From Dysidea avara (Eukaryota; Porifera; Demospongiae; Dictyoceratida; Dysideidae), in the NCBI RefSeq assembly GCF_963678975.1, contig NC_089274.1, positions 25,953,053 to 26,017,052 of the forward strand: a DNA stretch of 64,000 nucleotides. Direction: 5' to 3'. The position numbers and the translations under genes are program-made. Positions 1-43,499 of the stretch are shown piece after piece (the stretch's first letter is position 1; each line of letters opens with the position of its first letter). A model generated the notes under the pieces. It saw only the letters and a program-made list of their open reading frames with translations, made no database searches and was not told the DNA's origin.

Positions 1-79
1 ATATTGAGATTCGATACGATATCGATATTGAAAAAAATATTGCAATGTCGATAATTTTTCGGTATATTGCACATCACTA
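1..79. repeat. Truncated hAT-like MITE end at window edge
   Basis: AT-rich sequence rich in CGATAT words. It ends in a segment whose reverse complement begins TAGTGATGTGCAATATACCG, which resembles the TAGAGATGGGATATATTGCC terminus of the element at 3943-4274. The other end lies outside the window, so the call rests on one terminus only. Confidence 0.3.
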
Positions 80-2025
80 CTCTGCACTCACGATTTGTAG
101 CTGCAGTAGTAAAATATATTACTATTATATGAAAATAGCTATATTAAAATAGTAATAAAACATGTGTTAATAAAAAAGAGTGCTTTTTCCAATGAACTGT
201 TGATTTGTGCGATAAACAAACAATGCTTGTTGCGACCTGTATATGTTTCTACATAGTTATCGTGGAGCAGCTAGTAATCTGGAACAATTTACCCCCTACA
301 TTAGTTAATCTTGATTGATTGTCACTTTTAAAATCTGCTTTTGAACAGTTAGTCTTTTTTTGTCCTTGTATGCCTTGTTTGCTTTTGTTGCTGGTCCGGC
401 TAGCTCTCGTGGTAGCTAATTGTTGTTGTAGGTTCAGTGTGTATGGGGCGGCACCGCTGAAAAACGGTTCATAGGACTGATGTAGTTACTCATTAAAAGG
501 TGTGGTGTAGGTGCACTAGCTCACTTACTCAGTTCCGTCTGTTTTGCATCCTCGACTTGACAAGACTTAAGTTGTGGTGGCTATGACCAGGCGGCGGCCG
601 CTCAGTTTAGTTAGGCAAACTTATCCGTACTGAGACAGCCTTGTTGTTCAATCTACAATGCGGCAGTCTCCGACGATGGTTTCTCCCACTCGGTTCCAAA
701 GAAACGCTCGAGGAAATGACAATAGTTCTTTAAACTGTTATTAAATTCCTAGACGGCCGGGTGCGGCGAATTTCCGAGGGAGAATCCGACACTGACAGTC
801 ACGTGAGTCATTATTTTTAAAAGTCTTATGTCTGGGATTATGTCATGGTGATACATGATGCTGTGCACCGGCAATGAAGCAGGGGAATATCAAAGCTAGA
901 GTGAGGTGTGTAATGGGAGAGGAAGACAACCTTACTTTGGTAATGCAAGTTTTTCCCTCAATATGCTGACTTTGAATACAGCTTGATAGCTACATACATA
1001 TAGATGCTATCATACACAGGGTGCAAGGGATAGTTATTTTTAAACAACTTAAGATGCATGCTTACAGTATAATGTGACTGTTTTATTAGACTATCTCACA
1101 TTGAGGGGCAGATCAGCAGTATTGCGGATCCGGTTTCAGTAGCTATAAAATGTATAATGATTAACTATAGCTATTATTGAAAAAACATTTTCAAGCAGAG
1201 ATACACGTATCTGACCCAATTAGTGTTGTTTTAGTAAACCCAGCAATACTGCTACAATTGGTTCACTGCTAAAAACTATAAATTAATTGGGTAGCTAAAC
1301 TAAATTAAGGTAAGGACATACTAAACTAATTTTAATATTTGACTGTATTCAGTTATACAAAAACTATATCATTTTTGAGACCTAGTAACTATGTGCTGTA
1401 AAGTTCAAGACCAACTCTTACTAAAACTAATGCTAAACCTGAGACCTTTACTACTTTGATTTTGAAATTTTATTGATTTAGCTAACTCAGGACAAAACGA
1501 TAACTAAAAGTAATTTTAGTATACACGATCAGAACATAACTAAAACCAACCGACATTAAAGTTGTCTGACAACTTCTCTTACTAAAAAGTAAATAATGCT
1601 GCTACTACTGAAACTATAACTAAAACTAAAAGAACAGACATGCATACAAACTAAAACTAGCTATCAATCTCTAAAACCAAAAGTTTCAAGGCAACATTAC
1701 TATGATCTAAATGTTTTTCTGATTTGTCAACATCAACTAGACTCAATGGGCCTTACCCTAACAAAACAGTTGCAAGTGTTTATATTATTCATAAATAGTA
1801 TATTTAAAAATTGAAGGATTCATTCGCTAAAAGTGTTTGAAGTAAGAACCATGATTGCATACTGTAGTTAGGGGAAATCCCTTACTTTGGTATTGAGAAA
1901 ATTATGTCGGGCTGTAACCCATGGCCAAAATAAGGACTTCCCGTGCAAAGAAATCATGTTTCTTGTTATATATGCCTAGCGAATGGATCCATGCTAGTAT
2001 ATACACTGTGAATGTTTATTTGCAG
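80..2025. other. Non-coding stretch, no gene seen
   Basis: No exon with conserved protein content was recognised. From about 1250 to 1700 the sequence is dominated by degenerate direct repeats of ACTAAA/CTAAAACTAA, an old low-complexity or satellite-like tract. A short segment near 1870-1900 resembles the AAATCCCTACTTTGGCATT stem of the palindromic MITEs at 8449 and 18480. Confidence 0.5.
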
Positions 2026-2280
2026 GATGGTATTATCACAGACATGGGGCCAACAGTCAACAGAATTGTACCAGCTTTCACCTTACCGTTGTCCATTGTG
2101 ATTGTGGGAGTTGGGACAGCTGACTTCACCACTATGCATGGCATGTGGGTGGTGGTCCACCCAGTAAGCATATCTATATAGAGTCCTTTGTATGGGCACA
2201 TCATAAAGTGTTTGTTTTATAGGAAATGCTTGATGCCCCCACTGTTAGATGTAAAGATGACCTATTTATTATGTGAAGCA
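2026..2280 (+). pseudogene. Copine VWA-domain exon relic
   Basis: Positions 2026-2136 form a 111-nt open exon after a good acceptor (TTTGCAG). It has the same length as copine exon 12 (33710-33820) and is closely similar to it, including DGIITDM at the start and [11 protein letters not shown] in the middle. The donor is gone: the exon runs into CATGGCATG with no GT. At 2222 another acceptor introduces a degraded counterpart of exon 13 that starts like the real one (MLDA) and soon hits a stop. No flanking copine exons are visible. It looks like a partial duplicate of the copine gene immediately upstream of the intact copy. A still-functional alternative exon is unlikely given the lost donor. 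Confidence 0.65.
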
Positions 2281-2767
2281 CCATTCCTGTGTCACAGCCA
2301 CCTAAGCTTGAGCAACTACCAGGGAAGAGCCGACTGGTAAATTTAAAAAAATCAAACAATCGTAAATGACAACAACATGTAGAATTCAGTTGTATAATTA
2401 GTTTGTTTTTAAAATATCACACAAAAACAAATGGACAAGCACAGGAGGTAGGGCAGGCAGATGGTAGCCAATGATATAGCGAAGACAAGAGCGTCAATTG
2501 GATGCACCCTTCTCCTGAGCTAACTTACGTGCTAGGAGTAAGTTCATCTAACAAATGATCTAGTAAAATGTTCAAGGAAAATAGATCTAATAAAATGTTC
2601 AAGTGGAAGGAAAAGGTCTGTAGAAACACGAAAAAAGTAATTCCATCAGAAAGAGAGACCATGACATTAGGATGCATGAGGCTGTGTTTGAGCAAAGAGA
2701 CTTAAGGTCTTAAGATCACCAATCCAGTCATCTAAAAAAAACTGTTCAAAGGCAAGAGTGCCAATTA

Positions 2768-2791
2768 CCCCCCCCCCCCCCCCCCCCCCCC
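2768..2791. repeat. Poly-C tract (24 C)
   Basis: An uninterrupted run of 24 cytosines about 250 bp before the copine start codon. It could form G-quadruplex or i-motif structure. The length is likely polymorphic or sequencing-sensitive. Confidence 0.8.
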
Positions 2792-3044
2792 AAATAATGA
2801 TGTTCTTCAGTAGGGACCGGTCTCCAAAGATATTATTGTTCTAGCAGTTGTAACGGTTTGCTTATAGCTAATTATGATAACCAGGATTTTCAGTTGTCCC
2901 AGCAGTCTCAGTCACCAAGTGTGGTCCTTAATTCTCCCTCTCATCCATATATTATACATTTTATACATCGTTAAAATAAAAAATCGCTAAAATTTAAATA
3001 TAGTAAATATTAATTACCACCGTTTTAGTTAAAGGGTATTAAAC

Positions 3045-34579
<31,535 letters not shown>

Positions 34580-35719
34580 GAACTGAACTGATAAAGAAAC
34601 TGTATATTTTGTATATATCACACATTGCATATACTGTGTACACAATACAATACTTTTTTAATTTGTGGTTCTACACTTTGTGTGTGGCTGTGTGCTATTT
34701 ATTGTGTACACGAACTGTACACTTATAGTAGTATTGTGGTCAGGGTTCTGCCCAGGAGAGTGGTGGCCTAAAGTTAGTTAACATGATGTGTGTTGTATTA
34801 GAGTGTTTATGTAGTATATTGTATGTATTGCACATCAGTGATATATGTAAGAATTGGTACTGTCAGATTTAAGAAGGTACTGGTCGGATTTGGTCTCTCT
34901 TTGAACCACTGCCAACCAGTGTGGGCAGAACCCTGTGTGGTGTATTAAGGGAAAAGGAGTCCAGACTGCAGAGGCTAGTATTAGAGGATGACTTGTGGTG
35001 TACTGTCAGCTCAGGATAGGGAATAATGGGATGACTGGTATTTGATAAATGTATTTTCTGGCAGTTGAATGTGGTGAATTAGTCTCATCCCCAGCCGCCC
35101 ACGTGAAGGTCGCATGGGCAGCTGGAGACAAGACTAGCAGTGAATCAGATAAAAATGAGCTCTCACATCATAATTATGTGGTTGCATCATGTCCTCATGT
35201 GATGCATTATATAGAAGGGTGGGATAGTGTGCATTTAATTATAAATGTACAATACAGAAACCCCAGTGCTGCTTAGGCTGATATCTATATTTTTTGTTAG
35301 CCAACTGGTGTGTGATGTGGAAGAGAGCTGAGGAGGTTGTGTATAAAATTGAACACTAGTTGCTCAACTACCTATTCTAATAGAACAATCATTGTTAAAT
35401 AAAACTCTGGATATAACAACCGAGGGCATTCTGTACCGGTAAACATACAGAAAATGTAGTAGCTATCCATGAAAATAAACATTACAAAAATTCTCTTCAT
35501 GGATATCAACCTAAGTGGTTATATACAGACCATTTTTTTCCTTAGAATCCTTGACATTAGTGGTAAAAAAAATCTCTTCAAACAACATTAGTTCTCAAGT
35601 CTCAATCAATATAAGATAAACTCTTAAAATGTACAAGTGCAAAATCGTAGTATGCATCATTGTACAATCACAATACAGTAGCAGCAGGTATAAATTAACA
35701 ATACTCAACAACAACATAA
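34580..35719. other. Convergent 3' region of copine and ZNF598
   Basis: 1.1 kb between the copine stop and the ZNF598 stop, presumably both 3' UTRs and a short spacer. One CTCTATTAGAG-type motif is at 35371-35395. No separate gene was seen. Confidence 0.45.
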
Positions 35720-38179
35720 TCACTTAACACTTAGCTTGTAGCCCCACTTGGTAGATGCTGGAGCTGTACTACTAGCATCACCACACAAAGGAGGATATAG
35801 TTCATTGTTCATACGATCTCCAACATGATTACCACTACCCCATGCAGACGAGGGTTGGTGGTCCCCGCGACGTTGCTTAGATTTCTTTGTAGCTGAACAA
35901 TAACTGGATTTTACATTATGACTGTGGTGTGCTTTAATTAGGTTATCACGTCCTTTCTTATCAGGAAAAGTAGCTACAAGCTCATCAAATACATTATTCC
36001 ACTGAACATCACCAAACAATTTGAGACAGTTATTTTCGTACTCTTCAGCAGTTACTTTTTCCATTCTAAAATCACTTGACCATGTCTTAAATTGTTCGAA
36101 ATTTTCACCATTTCCAAGAAGACGTCTCAGCTTCACTACAAATGTTTCCTTTGTTTCTGGTTGAGGTTTAGCAGCTGCAGAATTTGGTTTCATTTTTTTC
36201 CTAAACCCTGGAGGAGGGCCAATTGGTTTACTCTCTTGTGAACTGCTACTACTATTACTGTTGCCACCAAGAGCTGGGAAGCTTTCTTGTTTTATAACAC
36301 CACCTACAACATTTCTGTAGGGTAGAGATGGACCACTAGATACAGTTTCTGGAGTTTTAACAAAAGTAGGAAAGTCTGTTTCACTAACATTATCCTGCTT
36401 CTTCTTAAAGCCCGGTGGTGGTTCAGGGGCGGGTGTTATTTGATGGACATCATCAGTTTTCTTCAACACAACCTTTTCATTAGCAGTAGATTTCTCTTTT
36501 TCAGCTAATGATAATGCTATCGCCCTTGAAACTTCGTCATCTTCTCTGCTTCTGTTTAAATGAAAATCAAGACATAAAGATGATGAAGCATTCAGGAAAA
36601 ATCAGTACTGTTATACAACATATACTAATGACAAACACAGTTTCATTTATACATTTCTGGCAACCTAATTTTTACTATTATACATGTACTCAGTGATTCA
36701 TGGGTGTCACTGAATTGCATACAGCATAGAAAACCGATTAGCTTAAGGACTCCACACGCATGTTTAGAGAGTGACAGTGCAATCCCATTACCATAAACCA
36801 ACACTCCTTTACATGGTCAATTTACATAGAATGATTGTGGTATTATTTCCTTATCGGAACAATCAATAACTATAATTATGTATGTGTGTGAAGTATCTGT
36901 ACATTACATTAATATATTATGTTACATAATACATACAAATCTATATCAGAAGGAGACATGGAATTATACGGCCCACTCATTTCATCCGATGGCGAAGTCA
37001 CATGCTGAGTACCTGAGGAGTACCTGGCCAAACCTTACCTCATCCCTATCTTTAGCACAGAGTTATTGTAAACATTACACATCTGGGGGATACAGAAGCC
37101 AGCAACACATATCATTAAGAATAATAACAAAGGCAAGCAAACAGAAACCATGCAAGTTCCATTAATTATTTCAACAAACACTACAATGACTCACTTCTTA
37201 TGGATAGTATTTATTGGCTTTCCTCTATCACCACTTCTCTGCTCCATTACTTCATGGTTACCATTGTTACCAGACCGGTTGTACCTGAACCCCAGTTGCA
37301 CTTGTTCAATCTGTTTGCTCTGCTTACTTTGACTCTTGGACATTTTCTGACTATGTGCACTGACCAAATGAGCTTGATAGTCAATCTTGGTCTTAAAGGC
37401 AGCCTCCAATTCCTTGTGTGCACACTCATCTGTTTCACAGAGGTAGTGTTGTGATTTGAAATGCCTTTTGAGCTCATTATAGTTGATGTAATAGTCTTGC
37501 TTTCCATCACACTCGCAGAAGTGGCACCAAAAGTGAACCTTGTGCAAGTGTGAGTGAAGTTGGTCGCTGTCGAAATACCTCTGGTCGCAGAATTTACAAT
37601 TGGGATGACCTTTATGTGACGTATCATCTGGGTCTCCTTTTCTACAATGTCTCACCCATTCTGTGTGCGAGTACAGCTTACGCTCAAAGGGAAACAAATT
37701 AAGATTCTCAAGGCATATATCACAGTAGTGCAACCCATGTTCCTTCTTGGTGTGGGTATTCAGCCTGCGCATACTGGGCAACTCTGTATCACACTTGGGG
37801 CACATGTAGCGCTGAACATCATGATAGGTTTTCATCAAAGTATCATTTTGGAAGTACACAGCACTATGATCGTCACACTTCATATCAGACAACTTGTAAT
37901 TCTTGAAGGATCTTACTGTGACCACAAGCACCACCTAATAAAAAGTGGTAACTCCATTTAAAGCGCGTTTCTTGGTAAAACACCAGCCACAATGTTTACC
38001 TGTTTCATGTCGCTCCTACACACAGCGCATTCATTTTGTCCACACAGTAGACGCATTTTGATGGCACACAAGTGGCAAATGGGATGGTCGCACGGTCCAA
38101 TCGCCCAAATGGTCGTCTCCCGACAACAAAGGTCACAAACACCGTCCATGGATTTGGTTGAGAGTTGACGAAAAGCCAT
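35720..38179 (-). CDS. ZNF598: ZNF598/Hel2-type RING ubiquitin ligase
   Basis: ZNF598 senses collided ribosomes and ubiquitinates 40S proteins to start ribosome-associated quality control. Minus-strand exons: 38179-38000, 37934-37195, and about 36551-35720 (an alternative acceptor at 36545 keeps the same frame). Phases fit, giving about 580 residues. The RING (C3HC4) uses C15, C18, C30, H32, C35, C38, C51 and C54. A series of C2H2 fingers follows, with the family signature GDPDDTSHKGHPNCKFC, CHFCECDGKQDYY and HYLCE. The C-terminal exon has PPPGF(K/R)KK repeats, a FPALGG motif, and the conserved block from FVVKLRRLLG to FDELVATFPDKKG. Human ZNF598 is longer and has a last zinc finger that I do not see here. 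A UIM-like helix lies near residues 310-326. Confidence 0.92.
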
Positions 38180-38320
38180 TGTATATCTTTAAGCGTATGA
38201 ACACACTGATAAAACACAAGCCACTAAATACGGCGGAAATTAATGATCTTTGGACAGGTCTTTTCGAGCCTTTTGTACACGCGTGTTTCCTTTTTTGGCG
38301 TGTACGATGATGTTAGCAAA

Positions 38321-38339
38321 TTACGTCATAGTGACGTCA
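38321..38339 (-). promoter_or_regulatory. Paired CRE/ATF-like sites upstream of ZNF598
   Basis: TTACGTCA (38321-38328) and palindromic TGACGTCA (38332-38339) lie 142-160 bp before the ZNF598 ATG. They match the general bZIP CREB/ATF site. Use in vivo is inferred. Confidence 0.5.
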
Positions 38340-38518
38340 GATAACATAATATATAAGTGTGGTGCAAGATCCTCGGGTGACTAGAACGTGACTATAATGT
38401 ATATATAACATCTATTGAACAACCGCCATAAGTTGCATATATGTACTGGGTGTGTATGCAGTAGCTTTCCATCCTACACAGTAAATATTATTAGTGAAAG
38501 TCAATCATTTAAAAAATG

Positions 38519-38700
38519 TAGTGAATGTCACTACCGCAATACACAGACACTATTTTTCAAGTGTGTAGTAACATTCACTACTACTTTTGTAGTTGACTGT
38601 CACTACCACTGGCATGTAGTGACGTTCACTACTATGTAGTGTGTGTCACTACTAGTACAAAAGTAGTGCCGGAGTGAACATCACTACTAAAACTAGTGAG
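38519..38700. repeat. Cluster of imperfect TAGTGA...TCACTA palindromes
   Basis: At least six half or full palindromes of the type GTAGTGACGTTCACTAC within 180 bp, 340-520 bp upstream of ZNF598. A diverged copy with CATGTAGTGACGTTCATTAC is at 43720-43815. Confidence 0.6.
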
Positions 38701-38877
38701 TAGCTATATTGTGGCAGTGACTCGAATCCACTATTAATGTTTTACATAATTATATAAATCAGGCCGCGTTAGTTTTTTTGCAACTGGCAAAAACATTAAA
38801 TTCTGTGAAATTTTAAAGCATCCTTAAAGTTAATAGCCGAGGACTACAACATATGGCTAGCTGCGGCCCCCGGTATA

Positions 38878-39078
38878 CAGTGGAACCTCCCTATCACGAA
38901 CATTTGGGACCCAGAATTTTTGGCCAGTTTTTGGTGTAATATAGAGGTTTTCCTCTTTCAAAGGTAAAAATGTATTGACCAGACTTGTTAGGGCCAAAAT
39001 TTTTGTCCTTATTATGGAGGTTTTTTCTGTTGTGTCCTTATAATTTGGGACCGGAGTTTGTTAAGAGAAGTTCCACTG
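38878..39078. mobile_element. Tigger/pogo-like MITE, 201 bp, TA-flanked
   Basis: Ends CAGTGGAACCTCCCTA and AGAAGTTCCACTG, bordered by TA at 38876-38877 and 39079-39080. No transposase. Confidence 0.78.
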
Positions 39079-39080
39079 TA

Positions 39081-41622
39081 GTTGTACATTTAACACAATC
39101 AGATGCCCAGTTTGTGGAGTTACTGTGCTAATAATGGTAGTGAGTGGATATGATGCCATCATTCACCTTCAATCACTCTTCATATAGAGTTATGCAAAAC
39201 ATTGCGGGGAAAGCTGATGCCGTACAATCTGTCCATATAGTCTTGCAATGTCCTGTGTTGCATGCAATGTTAATACTGCATAGTGTGATAGCAGCACCTA
39301 CATACTCTACTTTCCAGAGCATACTGTACAATGGCTCTGAATCATGCATGAGTCTTTTTATAAGCAGAGTCTGGCAAGCCAGCTTCATTATAATAGTTTG
39401 TGGTTGTGCCATCATATGGAAACAATTTTGCGATATCAGTGAATGTTCTATTAGAGTATGTAAATACAGTCTTCATGGATTTCGTTGATATACATAACAC
39501 ATTCAGAATGTTTGTGTGTATAGACACTTTGTAAAGTGCTATATACATCATATGGACCAATGAATTTGCTTTAATAATGAATAACATTTAAGAAACCAAA
39601 TATGTCATACCTGTCTCATTGAGTGGTATGAATATACTTAACAGTTGTAAGGATTTCATTACCTGAATAAGTAAGTAGCTGACCACTAAAGAAGGCAATA
39701 CAGAGCAACTGACTTTAAGTACAATTGTTTCTGATATACAAAAACAATTATTTTGAAGTTCTCTAATAAAGCAGTCGGCCAGGTTTGGATTTAATTTGTT
39801 TACAGTAAACAGTGATCACTTGAAGAAAAATTGAAGGGTTTGCCTTGAAGACAATTATTATATGCACTGTATGAGCTAATGAATTCCCTTCAATAATGAA
39901 TCATGTTAAAGAAAATTAATGCGACAGAAAAGGCTTACTGTTGCATATTGCCATATGAATATAATTTGCACTTGTAGGGATTTCATTGGTTAGATGGGCA
40001 ACTGATCAAAAACTAAAGATTTTTGCATACATCAATCATCTCTCAGTATGGCTATCTCTGTTATATGACAGAAAGATTTTCAAACACTCTAATAAAGCAG
40101 TCTGTCATTTTTTTGTATTGAATTCTTCCATATGATGCATTGCAAGATCAATTCTGCAACAAATACTAAGATTTATTATTTTTCCATTTTCAACTTGACT
40201 TGGTGCCACTTGTCGATTTCTTTGGAAGCAAAGATGAGCGGATACTTTGCTGGTACACAGGAGAGTGGCCATGATGACACATTATTGGAACAGGTAGGAA
40301 ATTGCTCCTGCAATGCTTGCAATTTTAGCATATTCTGTGTTCAGTATGCTAGTTAACCATCAATTAAATAGCGGTTCCCATTACAATAGCTATCTTTGAT
40401 AGCTTTTGGTTTTGCTGATAGCTTAATGGTCTTGCAGAAATAAAACAGGTAGATGACAAGCATTGCAATTTGACTAAACTTATTGATAGCACTGAATGTA
40501 GAACATTGTGAAACAAATAGTTTTGTACCGTGAATAGGTGAGCAAAATGCAATCATATTATACTACACACTCTACTTTTCCAGTATAGTATTCACTCTAT
40601 AAACGATTGAAACTAATAGCACATCTGCAAAGTACATGATAAAGAACACATAACAATTCTGTAGATGAAGCAGGTTCTTTGTGCACGAAAGTTTCATATT
40701 ATAGTACAGGCAACCTGTGGTCCTTAACTCTCTAAGCTGACTGATTGTAGTCCCAAGGTGAGTTAACGAGTCAAGATATTAATGTTTGTGAATATTTGTG
40801 CAGGAGTTCTTGGAGAAGACTTTTCGGCCTAGAAGCATGCACAATAGTGGCAATTTTCATCCCCTTCCATTGCTACTACCCTATATATCTGCTCAACTCT
40901 TCAAGTTGTATTTCTTAATTCAGCTAATTATAAATACAAATGCTATAGAAGTACATTCTGATATAAATAACATTAAAATGGTTTTGCACTGTAGCATTTA
41001 ATACCTCAAGCTTACTACAGTACAACAGTCACTACTATATATATATCATGTCATCACTTTTACCATACTGATCATGAGGTAGGTATATGCATATCTACAT
41101 ATATATACTCATATGTATTATGTATATTGATTATAATATCAAGAGAAATTATCTAGCACTGTACAGAGCTTCTACAGATGCCGATTCAAATGGATTGTCT
41201 CTGCAAAACTCTAATTTGTAGCATACTCTATAGGTGAAGATTGTTTTAAGCATCACATTCCTTTGCTCTGCCAGTGTGCAATCATCACATTTCTTTGATC
41301 TGCTAGTGTGTACATGTTATCAAGTTATGTAATGGAATCTTTTTGACTCCCACAAAATCATTTTTATAGTTATAGAGACCCTGTACTCAGTGCGTTGGAT
41401 ACTCTCCTCTCTTGATAATATCATTGCACTTATGTAGCTACCTTGTATAATAAATTTACTAATAACTATTTTATTTCTACATTATGGGGTGAAAATTCTT
41501 GGTTAATCTTTCACATGATTATGATCTACCACACCAGCCACAACCATGCCTAAACCCACACTTCTTTGGATTCTTATAGATAAAATTCTGGTATTCTCTC
41601 TACCTTTTTAGTGCACTAAAAG
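39081..41622. other. Intergenic DNA with an unassigned exon-like pair
   Basis: Three CTCTATTAGAG-type motifs (39441-39466, 39760-39780, 40081-40105). At 40233-40292 an ATG frame reads MSGYFAGTQESGHDDTLLEQ and ends at a GTAGGA donor. A good acceptor at 40802 introduces EFLEKTFRPRSMHNSG. They splice in phase, but I do not recognise the peptide and see no further exons. Otherwise nothing recognised. Confidence 0.3.
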
Positions 41623-41646
41623 GTGAAAAGGCTTAGCTTGTTTAAA

Positions 41647-42833
41647 ATGACTGTGACAAATGGCGGAATGAAGTTAGGACTGTTCTTGTTACTAGTTTGT
41701 GTAGGAATTGTGTTTGTGGGTGGCTTGTATTTCCAGTCATCACTGGTTGAGCAGAGGATAAAAGTTGAAGTCGAGGTACAATCAGAAATAATAGAACTTA
41801 AAGAAGCAGTCTATGAGCTAAACAAACAACTTAACCTGCTACAACTACAGATTAACCAACATCAATCATCAGTGAGTTGACTTATACCAGTAACTATGTA
41901 CATTAGTAACTCTGTATGTATTTGCTATAGAGTAACGACCAGTTTACAAATGAACCTCTCAATACTAACTATACCACAAAACAACATACTGTAATGAAAA
42001 GACAAAATGGTGACACTGATACAACACTTGAAGTTCTTAGAGGAAGAGATGGTCGAGATGGTAGGGATGGACTGACAGGTCCTATGGGAATCACTGGGCC
42101 TCCTGGACCCAAGGGAGACACAGGACCTGCTGGTAAAAATGGATCATCAGGTTTAGATGGGATTGCTGGACTTCCTGGGCTTAAAGGAGACATTGGACCA
42201 GCTGGTCAAGATGGATTGTCAGGTTTAAATGGAACAATTGGACCTCCTGGACCCAAGGGAGACACAGGAGCTGCTGGTCCTAAGGGAGAAGGAGTAGGTG
42301 GAGTGGTATATGTGCGTTGGGGCCATAACTCTTGTCCAAGTACTGGAGCACAACAAGTATACTCCGGCAGAGCTGGTGGGTCAGACTATGCTACCAAAGG
42401 AGGTGGGAGTAACCCACAGTGTCTACCACTTGATCCAAACTACCTTACGACAGTTAGTGGAACGCTGGGTGCAGCCACTATACATGGAGCAGAGTATGAA
42501 CGAACAGATGTACTGGTGGCAAATTCACAAGACACAGATGTAGTATGTGCAGTATGTTATGTTCCTACAAGAAATGTTGTTTACATGCTGCCAGCTAAGT
42601 ACACCTGTCCAACAGGCTGGACCAGAGAGTACTATGGCTATTTGATGAGTGCACGTTACAATCATTATCGTTCAACATTTTCCTGCATTGATAACAGTTT
42701 CACAGCAGCACCTAATTCAAGTACTGATCTTAATGGTTATCTCTTCTATCCAGTAGAAGGAGTGTGTGGATCACTACCATGTCCTCCTTATGATGAAACC
42801 AGTGAACTCACATGTGCCATATGTACGAAGTAG
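41647..42833 (+). CDS. Membrane-anchored short-chain collagen, copy 4 (long helix)
   Basis: Exons 41647-41871 and 41931-42833 flank a 59-nt intron; the spliced protein is 375 residues. The start was chosen at MTVTNGG because it aligns with the paralogues; an in-frame ATG lies 24 nt upstream. The order is: anchor (about residues 10-28), coiled coil, linker with NYT, 28 consecutive Gly-X-Y triplets with no break, then the 11-cysteine C-terminal domain ending CAICTK. The anchor and coiled coil are clearly more diverged from the other copies than the intron is. The helix holds internal near-repeats (PAGKNGSSGLDG and PAGQDGLSGLNG), consistent with growth by internal duplication. Lone plus-strand copy between ZNF598 and NCAPH2; no shared TATA promoter was seen. 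Confidence 0.9.
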
Positions 42834-43172
42834 ATTCCAGTAAGAACATGCACACAATAATGTTGAAGTTCTCTGCAACAGATTGAACTTGCATCATTTA
42901 GAAAGCAAGACATCATTATTCATTGATCCTGTAGCTAGATATTAATGTATGCCTATATGTATCAGACTGAATGTGGCTCTGTATGTAGAAATTGTTTCAT
43001 TCAGCAATCCTAAAAGTGTAATGGTGTTTGTGATATGACAATGTCAAATTAATTAATTACTAGAAACCAAGAATGTTATTACAAATGTAGCTACAATTGA
43101 TTTTTGTAGGTAGCAAAACATGTGAGAGTGGACCCCACACATGCACCAGGTAGGAGTCAGTTCTGTGTTCTG

Positions 43173-43493
43173 TGTATGTATGTATGTATGTATGTATGTA
43201 TGTATGTATGTATGTATGTATGTATGTATGTATGTATGTATGTATGTATGTATGTATGTATGTATGTATGTATGTATGTATGTATGTATGTATGTATGTA
43301 TGTATGTATGTATGTATGTATGTATGTATGTATGTATGTATGTATGTATGTATGTATGTATGTATGTATGTATGTATGTATGTATGTATGTATGTATGTA
43401 TGTATGTATGTATGTATGTATGTATGTATGTATGTATGTATGTATGTATGTATGTATGTATGTATGTATGTATGTATGTATGTATGTATGTAT
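43173..43493. repeat. (TGTA)n microsatellite, about 80 units
   Basis: An essentially perfect 321-bp tetranucleotide array 340 bp after the copy 4 stop. It is open in every frame because a 4-base unit without stops cycles through codons, so the Cys-Met-Tyr-Val frames are not genes. Confidence 0.97.
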
Positions 43494-43499
43494 AGCTAA

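Noticed and set aside
43173..43493. CRISPR-like array
   Set aside because: A uniform tetranucleotide repeat without spacers; no repeat-spacer array exists in the window.
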